In this document: positions 15,597-20,169 of the stretch, one piece after another
How the letters are laid out: each line of letters opens with the position of its first letter
How positions within the stretch are numbered: the first letter of the stretch is position 1
Assembly (NCBI GenBank): GCA_016190025.1
Contig: JACPRG010000107.1
Coordinates: 1 to 20,169, forward strand
Source of the DNA: Candidatus Tectimicrobiota bacterium
GTDB lineage: Bacteria; UBA8248; JACPRG01
Length of the DNA: 20,169 bases
Direction: 5' to 3'
The notes under the pieces: model-generated
Seen by the model: the letters and a program-made list of their open reading frames with translations, nothing else
Databases searched by the model: none
Told to the model about the DNA's origin: nothing
Translations under genes and position numbers: made by a program

Positions 15597-16889
15597 CTAG
15601 GCGTCTTTGCGGGACGAGCCACCGGCCTCCCGGCTGCAAATGTCCATGGCCACCAGGGCGTAGGCCTTGGCGGCTTTCCACAGGTCGTCCGCCTGGATGA
15701 CCCGCCGCAATTTTCCCTCTGAGAAGTCCATGGCGAACGACGGTCCGTAGGTGGCCGCCGGAATCTGGACCTCGTTGAAGATGTTCATGTCCCGCCACAT
15801 GCTGGTGATGGGCGAGGCGACGGTCTCCAGGGGTTTTCCGATGACCCGTTCGTGCCCCCGCCGGATGGCCTCCACCAGCGGCTCGTGCCCCTTCGCGATG
15901 TACCCCCAGCGCGTCATGTAGGGGCGCACCTCGGCCTCGACCCCCGTTTTCCGGATGACCTCCTCGATCTCCGGCTTGACGAACAGGGGGTCTTTTCCGG
16001 GGGGGATGCGGACGTCCAGGTAGATGCTGCACCTCCCCGCGGAGTTTCCGATCTTGTAGGGGAGGCCGCCCCGGATGGCCCCCACGCTCACGTTGGGCCG
16101 GATGACACCCCCTTCGAATCTCACGCTCTCCCGCTCGATGTACCCGTTCGCCCAGGTCTCCAGGGCGTTGACGACCTGGGCCATTTTCACGATGGCGTTG
16201 GGATTGTCCGTCAGGGTTGTGGGCCGGGGGATGGTGGGCGTGTAAAGCCCCGTGCCTCGCGTCGTGATCTGGAAATACGCGCAGCCGCACTGTGCCCAGG
16301 TCGTGGAGAAGTTGGTGCACTCGGCCACCAGGGCGTAATCCGCATAGACCCCGTGGTCCACCAGGTGACGCGCGCCCACGCCCTTTCCCACGTACCGGGG
16401 CCCCTGGAACTCGTCCACCGGGGCGGTTCCGATCTCGCCCACCACCGCGGTGAGGTAGAGGTCTCCCCTGAGCCTCATCCCGCTGTCGCGGATGGCCCGG
16501 GCCGCCAGAAAGGTGGCCGAAAGCGGTCCTTTGTCGTTGAACACCCCGTGGCCGAAAAGCAGATCGCCCTCCCTCCAGGCCCGCATGTACTCGGGAAAGA
16601 TGTCTCCGGCGGACCAGATGTCGTCGGGCGCGCCATACTTGGTGTCCAGATGTCCATTGAAGATGAGGGACTTGCCTTCTCCGGTCCCCTTGAGGAGGGC
16701 CATCACGTTGAACCGGCCGGGGGCGACCTCCATCCTGCGGGCCTCGAAACCGTTTTCCTTGAGCCAGTCGTAGACCGCCTGCCCCACGGCCTCTTCGCTG
16801 CCGGTCGGACTGGGGATGTTGGCGAACCGAAGCACCAGGCTCGCCAACTCTTCCCGGTCAATCAAAGAGAGAACCGCATCGACGTTCAT
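15597..16889 (-). CDS. M20 family amidohydrolase/peptidase, divergent active site
   Basis: A 430-residue cytoplasmic protein of the M20 (ArgE/DapE/CPG2) family, which hydrolyses amide bonds of N-acyl amino acids or small peptides. Visible metal-site motifs are FNGHLDT (His80, Asp82), FNDKGPLSA (Asp119) and LVAECTN (Glu190). The usual Glu-Glu pair (general base plus bridging ligand) appears as VVGEIGTAP, with Gly151 in place of the first Glu. The lid-domain segment (RGTGLYTPTIPRPTTLTDNPNAI) and the C-terminal block (YGPSFAMDFSEG) lack the His seen in typical members. It may be a distinct subfamily or a modified enzyme. ATG 16889 has a GGAGGGGGAGAG stretch upstream on its strand. It is the last gene of the minus-strand set and converges on the M29-like gene. 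Confidence 0.82.
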   Translation of the reverse strand: MNVDAVLSLIDREELASLVLRFANIPSPTGSEEAVGQAVYDWLKENGFEARRMEVAPGRFNVMALLKGTGEGKSLIFNGHLDTKYGAPDDIWSAGDIFPEYMRAWREGDLLFGHGVFNDKGPLSATFLAARAIRDSGMRLRGDLYLTAVVGEIGTAPVDEFQGPRYVGKGVGARHLVDHGVYADYALVAECTNFSTTWAQCGCAYFQITTRGTGLYTPTIPRPTTLTDNPNAIVKMAQVVNALETWANGYIERESVRFEGGVIRPNVSVGAIRGGLPYKIGNSAGRCSIYLDVRIPPGKDPLFVKPEIEEVIRKTGVEAEVRPYMTRWGYIAKGHEPLVEAIRRGHERVIGKPLETVASPITSMWRDMNIFNEVQIPAATYGPSFAMDFSEGKLRRVIQADDLWKAAKAYALVAMDICSREAGGSSRKDA

Positions 16890-16978
16890 CCAACTCTCCC
16901 CCTCCAGACGAGGTTTTCAGGATCTGGCCGCCAAACGGCGCGGTCCGAGGAGCTCCGGGAAAGCCGGGGGCACAACCG

Positions 16979-17005
16979 AAAAATCTCCCAGGACGCCCTA
17001 TCCTG
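16979..17005 (-). terminator. Candidate terminator after the second binding-protein gene
   Basis: On the minus strand CAGGA (17005-17001) and TCCTG (16993-16989) pair around a 7-base loop, with CCC/GGG able to extend the stem across a bulge. A T5 run (16983-16979) follows five bases beyond the stem. It lies about 22 bases after the stop of the binding-protein gene. Confidence 0.38.
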
Positions 17006-17026
17006 TATCCGGGACCTTCCCCCTCT

Positions 17027-18031
17027 TTACGGCTTGAGGCCCGGGAGAAACTCATTGGTGTAAAGGTCCTCGACGGGCACCCGCGTCTGCAGCTTGAAGA
17101 GTTTGGTGATGAGGTCCCGGGAATACTCCATGGTTTTTTTGTCCATATAACCCAAGCCTTTCTCCTGGGCGACGGGACCGACCATGTGCTTCCGGAAGAT
17201 CGCAAACTGATCGAGGATGATCTCCCGGTTGGCGCTGGGCAGAAACCGCAGGAAGATGGCGGTGGCCTCCTCCGGCCTTTTCAAGGACCAAAGGTAACCT
17301 TTCATGGTGGCCCCCACCACTCCCCGAACCAGCGCCGGCTTCTCGGCGGCAAGCTTGTCGAGGACCTGGATGCTGTTGCCGTAGATCTTGATGCCGAAGT
17401 CGGCCCACACGACGCCCTGCACCTCCTTGCCCTCTTTTCTCGCAGTATGGACCAAGACAGGGGAAGAGCTCGTGTACATCCCGATGGCGTCCACCTTTCC
17501 CGCGAGGAGGCTGGGGATGGTGGCCGCGGGGGTCATGTTGATGAAGATGACCTTGCTCATGTCGAAGCCGTTGGCCTCGGCCAGGGCGGGGAAGAGAACC
17601 CGCATGGCGCCCCCGGGCGGCTCGCCGATCCTGCGGCCCACGAGGTCCTTGGGCTCCTTGATCCCGGAGCCTTTCAGGGTATAGTAAGCAAGGGCGGCCG
17701 TTTCATACTTCATGGCCACGACTTTGCTTTTCCATCCCTTGCTCCGGCCCACGATCAAGGCCGCCGTGTCCGCGTCGCCGAAGGGGACGGACCCGGCAGC
17801 GACCTCCTTCGCCGTATTGCCGGCCCCAAAGCCCCGGACCACCTCGACCTCGACCCCTTCGGCCTTGTAATACCCCTGGTCGAGGGCGACGTAATAGCCC
17901 AGGCTCTCGCCGTTGGCCACCCACCCCAACATGAGGGTGTTCTTCCCTGCGGCCAGAGCCGGAGCCGTTCCCGGAAGGACGGCCGCCAGGAACGCCACGA
18001 GCAAAGCCTTCGTAAGGACCCGGTGCGACAT
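17027..18031 (-). CDS. NMT1/THI5-like ABC transporter substrate-binding protein (second copy)
   Basis: A 334-residue periplasmic binding protein. The signal peptide is KALLVAFLAAVLPGTAPALA, cleaved near 27. The mature sequence has YYVALDQGYYKAEGVEVEVVRGFGAGN, PFGDADTAALIVGRSKG, IKEPKDLVGRRIGEPPGGA, and a C-terminal VEDLYTNEFLPGLKP. It is clearly of the same family as the other two binding proteins here but divergent from both, so recent duplication is unlikely. Ligand unknown. ATG 18031 is preceded on its strand by AAGGAGG at 7 bases, the strongest ribosome binding site in the minus-strand set. A 137-base gap with a possible terminator separates it from the M20-family gene, so that gene may have its own promoter. 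Confidence 0.9.
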   Translation of the reverse strand: MSHRVLTKALLVAFLAAVLPGTAPALAAGKNTLMLGWVANGESLGYYVALDQGYYKAEGVEVEVVRGFGAGNTAKEVAAGSVPFGDADTAALIVGRSKGWKSKVVAMKYETAALAYYTLKGSGIKEPKDLVGRRIGEPPGGAMRVLFPALAEANGFDMSKVIFINMTPAATIPSLLAGKVDAIGMYTSSSPVLVHTARKEGKEVQGVVWADFGIKIYGNSIQVLDKLAAEKPALVRGVVGATMKGYLWSLKRPEEATAIFLRFLPSANREIILDQFAIFRKHMVGPVAQEKGLGYMDKKTMEYSRDLITKLFKLQTRVPVEDLYTNEFLPGLKP

Positions 18032-18216
18032 TTTCTGTCCTCCTTTCTCGCGCTCACACAGGATGAGCCGTGGGAAGGTTCAACCGCTCGACCCGCGGGG
18101 AAAAGGGTTTGTCATTTGGGGCCGCGCCTCAAGCGCCCCGCTCCCTTGCAAACGCGGGCCTCTCCTCCCACCCCTCGCGGGCCCCCGCCAAAGACGTCCT
18201 CCCTTTGCGCCCGCGC

Positions 18217-19257
18217 CTAGAATTTCGGAAAGCGCCACTCCCTCGGAACTTTGGCGATAAACTCATTGGTGTAGACGTCCTCGGCCTTAACCGGGCTCTT
18301 GAGGCCGATGTATTTATCGGTGAGCTCGATGGAGCGGGCCATTTTCTCGGGGTCTATGTAGCCGAGGCCGTTCTTTTGAAAGAACTCATCCACCGACAAG
18401 CGTTTCATGTATTTCCACTGGGCCGCAATGATGCTCCGATCCCTATCGGCGTTGTACTTCATGAAAATGTCCACGGCCGCATCGGGATTCTGAAGGGCCC
18501 AGGCGATTCCCCGCGCTGTCGCACGGACAAACTTCTGGACCATTTCGGGACGTTTCGCGATGGTGTCGTCGGAAGCAACGAAGCCCGCCCCGTACATGAC
18601 CGTCAGCCCGTAGTCCGACCAAAGAAAATGCCCCACCTCGCGCCCCTTCTGGGCGACCGCCGCCTGGAAACCCGGGAGGGAGGTGAGCCAGGAATCGCTC
18701 GCGTCTACCGTGTGCGACGCCAAACTCGCCGTCAGAACCGCGGGACTCATATGGACAATGGCCACGCGCTTCACGTCAATCCCGTTCACCTTGGCGAAGG
18801 CGGGCCAGAACTGGTACACAGACGACCCCGAGGGGATCGCCACCCTGCGCCCCTCCAGGTCCTTCGGCTTCTCGATCCCGATTCCCTTCAGGTAGGCCAA
18901 GCCGAACGGGGAGGTGTGCATCGAGATCTGGACGCCCTTGACCTTGGCGCCCGCGGCGCGCCCCAATACGGCAGAGAGCATGCTGGTGCGCGCGATATCC
19001 ACGCTCCCCGCAGCCGCCCGCTTGTAGGAATCCGCCCCCCCATAGCCGCGCGAGATGTCAATCCCCGCCCCTTCCTCGGCGTACCATCCCTTGCCCAACG
19101 CCGCGAATTCACCGACGTGATCCCCCCCGAAAACCCAGGACTCGGCGAAACGGATCTTCACCCTTTCGGCGCCCCAGGCGGGCCCCACCGAAAGCCCGAC
19201 CCACACCAAGACCCCGAGGACACAAGCCAACCCCAAAAAACCTTGCCTGCATTTCAT
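18217..19257 (-). CDS. NMT1/THI5-like ABC transporter substrate-binding protein (third copy)
   Basis: A 346-residue periplasmic binding protein. The signal peptide (FLGLACVLGVLVWVGLSVGPAWGA) is cleaved near 30. Family segments are FAALGKGWYAEEGAGIDISRG, AAGSVDIARTSMLSAVLGR, IEKPKDLEGRRVAIPSGSS and the C-terminal EDVYTNEFIAKVPREWRFPKF, which resembles the end of the first copy (DVMTNRFIDQLPRDLRFP). It therefore looks closer to the 13282-14319 gene than to its immediate neighbour. Ligand unknown. ATG 19257 has only a G-run (GGGGGG) upstream as a weak ribosome site. A 185-base gap without recognised promoter separates it from the second copy, and a 173-base gap with hairpins separates it from the UbiD-family gene. 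Confidence 0.9.
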   Translation of the reverse strand: MKCRQGFLGLACVLGVLVWVGLSVGPAWGAERVKIRFAESWVFGGDHVGEFAALGKGWYAEEGAGIDISRGYGGADSYKRAAAGSVDIARTSMLSAVLGRAAGAKVKGVQISMHTSPFGLAYLKGIGIEKPKDLEGRRVAIPSGSSVYQFWPAFAKVNGIDVKRVAIVHMSPAVLTASLASHTVDASDSWLTSLPGFQAAVAQKGREVGHFLWSDYGLTVMYGAGFVASDDTIAKRPEMVQKFVRATARGIAWALQNPDAAVDIFMKYNADRDRSIIAAQWKYMKRLSVDEFFQKNGLGYIDPEKMARSIELTDKYIGLKSPVKAEDVYTNEFIAKVPREWRFPKF

Positions 19258-19288
19258 GGTGACCCCCCGGTTTGACGGTGAAAAAGGA

Positions 19289-19322
19289 CATCGGGATGAT
19301 TTCCACTACCCCTCTCCCGATG
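19289..19322 (-). repeat. Inverted repeat in the leader of the third binding-protein gene
   Basis: CATCGGG (19289-19295) and CCCGATG (19316-19322) are perfect 7-bp inverted repeats with a 20-base loop, 32 bases upstream of the ATG at 19257. It could be a leader hairpin or an operator; the long loop makes either tentative. Confidence 0.3.
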
Positions 19323-19402
19323 GGCTCGAGGAACTCATCCCCCAAGACCCCCACAGACTCCCCCCTCCTCCACGAATCGCGGAAAGGCGCCTCCCGGTTT
19401 CC

Positions 19403-19421
19403 AAAAGCCCAAGGGGGCTTT
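19403..19421 (-). terminator. Terminator-like hairpin after the UbiD-family gene
   Basis: On the minus strand AAAGCCC (19421-19415) and GGGCTTT (19410-19404) form a perfect 7-bp stem around a CCTT loop, ending in TTTT. It starts 10 bases after the UbiD-family stop at 19431. It suggests at least partial termination before the third binding-protein gene. Confidence 0.55.
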
Positions 19422-19430
19422 ACTGAATTC

Positions 19431-20169
19431 CTACGCCTCGTAGCCCTCGATGTAATCCGCAAGGCTCACATCGTTCACCCCGGGAACGGAGACCTCTTCG
19501 GGATAATTGGCCTTCCGCGTCGCATCGATTCCCATCTTGGTGACGAGGTGGGAGCCCTGCAGCGGGTTGTAGGAGGCGGGGTCCAGGGGTGATCCCTTGG
19601 CGTGCGTAATCATGAAGATGTCCTGGTCCGCCCGCACCCGGGTGGCGATGGCGCGGAGGACCTCTTTGTCATTGGTCACGTCCACGTCGTGATCCACCAC
19701 CACGACGAATTTCAGATACGAGTCCGCAACAAAAGCCGCCATGGCCGCCTGTTTGGGCTCACCCTCTATCATCTTCTCGATGGCCACGTAGCAGGTGAAT
19801 CGGCACAGCCCGGAGGGGGGCAGGTAAACGGCTCGGACAGTGGGACAGGCGATCTTGACGGTCCTTTCGATGGCAGCCGTTTGGGTGAACCCTCCCAAAA
19901 GAAAATCGTCGGCGTGGGAGCAGAAAGAGTCCTGATACAGGGGATCTTTGCGCATGGTGATGGCCTTGACCTTCACGATGGGGTTCATGCGCTGGGGACC
20001 ATACGTCCCGGGATACTCCCCGAAGGGGGCCTCCGGCTCCCGGATGTAAGGCGGGATCTCACACTCCAGAACGATTTCGGCGTCCGCGGGAATCCTCCGC
20101 CCCAGGGTTTCGTTGGACACCCGATAGCGGGTAGCATCCCGCTGAAAGGAGTGTCCTATGAGCGAGCAC
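19431..20169 (-). CDS. UbiD family decarboxylase, C-terminal part, N terminus beyond the window
   Basis: About 246 codons of the C-terminal half of a UbiD-family protein, which use prenylated FMN to remove or add carboxyl groups on aromatic or alpha,beta-unsaturated acids. The characteristic block is visible: RIPADAEIVLECEIPPYIREPEAPFGEYPGTYG, with the conserved glutamates of the EIVLE segment, then VKVKAITMRKDPLYQD and the C-terminal region around VVVVDHDVDVTNDKEVLRAIATRV and KMGIDATRK. Small departures from the common form are EIVLEC (usually EIVLEG) and EAPFGE (usually EGPFGE). A GTG at 20120 could be read as a start, but the frame is open to the window edge and full-length UbiD proteins are about 450-500 residues, so the gene continues past the right edge. 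Substrate unknown; a UbiX-like prenyltransferase is not in the window. Confidence 0.88.
   Translation of the reverse strand, partial: CSLIGHSFQRDATRYRVSNETLGRRIPADAEIVLECEIPPYIREPEAPFGEYPGTYGPQRMNPIVKVKAITMRKDPLYQDSFCSHADDFLLGGFTQTAAIERTVKIACPTVRAVYLPPSGLCRFTCYVAIEKMIEGEPKQAAMAAFVADSYLKFVVVVDHDVDVTNDKEVLRAIATRVRADQDIFMITHAKGSPLDPASYNPLQGSHLVTKMGIDATRKANYPEEVSVPGVNDVSLADYIEGYEA

Noticed and set aside
18032..18216. Promoter or riboswitch between the second and third binding-protein genes
   Set aside because: Only partial -35-like matches without a paired -10 box and no conserved riboswitch core such as a THI element were found; two CGCGGGCC direct repeats are within chance for this base composition.
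19431..20120. Complete UbiD-family gene starting at GTG 20120
   Set aside because: The frame continues without a stop to the right edge and a complete UbiD protein is about twice as long, so the gene is partial.
1..20169. CRISPR array, prophage, transposon, tRNA or rRNA
   Set aside because: No regularly spaced repeats, integrase or transposase motifs, terminal inverted repeats or cloverleaf sequence were recognised on either strand.

Overview
The window is GC-rich bacterial DNA (roughly two thirds G+C by eye), densely coding, from a Gram-negative organism. Evidence for an outer membrane is a DUF481-type beta-barrel protein ending in phenylalanine, periplasmic HtrA-type protease, and Sec signal peptides on all three transporter binding proteins. 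The gene mix (several NMT1-like solute-binding proteins beside an amidohydrolase and a UbiD decarboxylase, a sulfatase-fold protein ending in LRALGYLE) resembles environmental lineages such as deltaproteobacterial, Rokubacteria-like, NC10-like or Tectomicrobia-like genomes. That placement is an impression, not a result.

Left half (about 155-11948), all on the plus strand, is an envelope region. It holds a membrane-anchored sulfatase/alkaline-phosphatase-fold enzyme with threonine at the nucleophile position, a DUF481 outer-membrane protein, then a tight three-gene cluster: a retropepsin-like RimB-type aspartic peptidase, an inactive transglutaminase fused to a 7TM domain, and a RimK-related ATP-grasp ligase. 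Downstream on the same strand follow an HtrA-like serine protease with one PDZ domain, a large MscS-type mechanosensitive channel and a CorA Mg2+ channel. The three-gene cluster is the most system-like feature: cytoplasmic ligation of an amino acid or peptide, a membrane protein with a dead transglutaminase domain, and an exported peptidase. Its substrate is unknown. The 5' end of the transglutaminase/7TM gene is out of frame with every normal start codon that would preserve its N-terminal membrane helix.

A 353-base gap without a gene (11949-12301) follows and carries a good sigma70-like promoter (12157-12186).

Right half (12302 to the end) is a catabolic or uptake region. On the plus strand are a metal-dependent amidohydrolase (ACMSD/amidohydrolase-2 type), an NMT1-like binding protein and an M29-aminopeptidase/NicX-like metalloprotein. 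They converge at about 15.5 kb on a minus-strand set: a divergent M20-family hydrolase, two more NMT1-like binding proteins and a UbiD-family decarboxylase cut by the right edge. No ABC permease or ATPase is present. Together these suggest capture and breakdown of small aromatic or N-heterocyclic acids or their amides; this is inference from families and adjacency only.

No tRNA, rRNA, CRISPR array, transposase or integrase was recognised. Several intergenic hairpins and a recurrent CCCGCGGG palindrome are listed separately.
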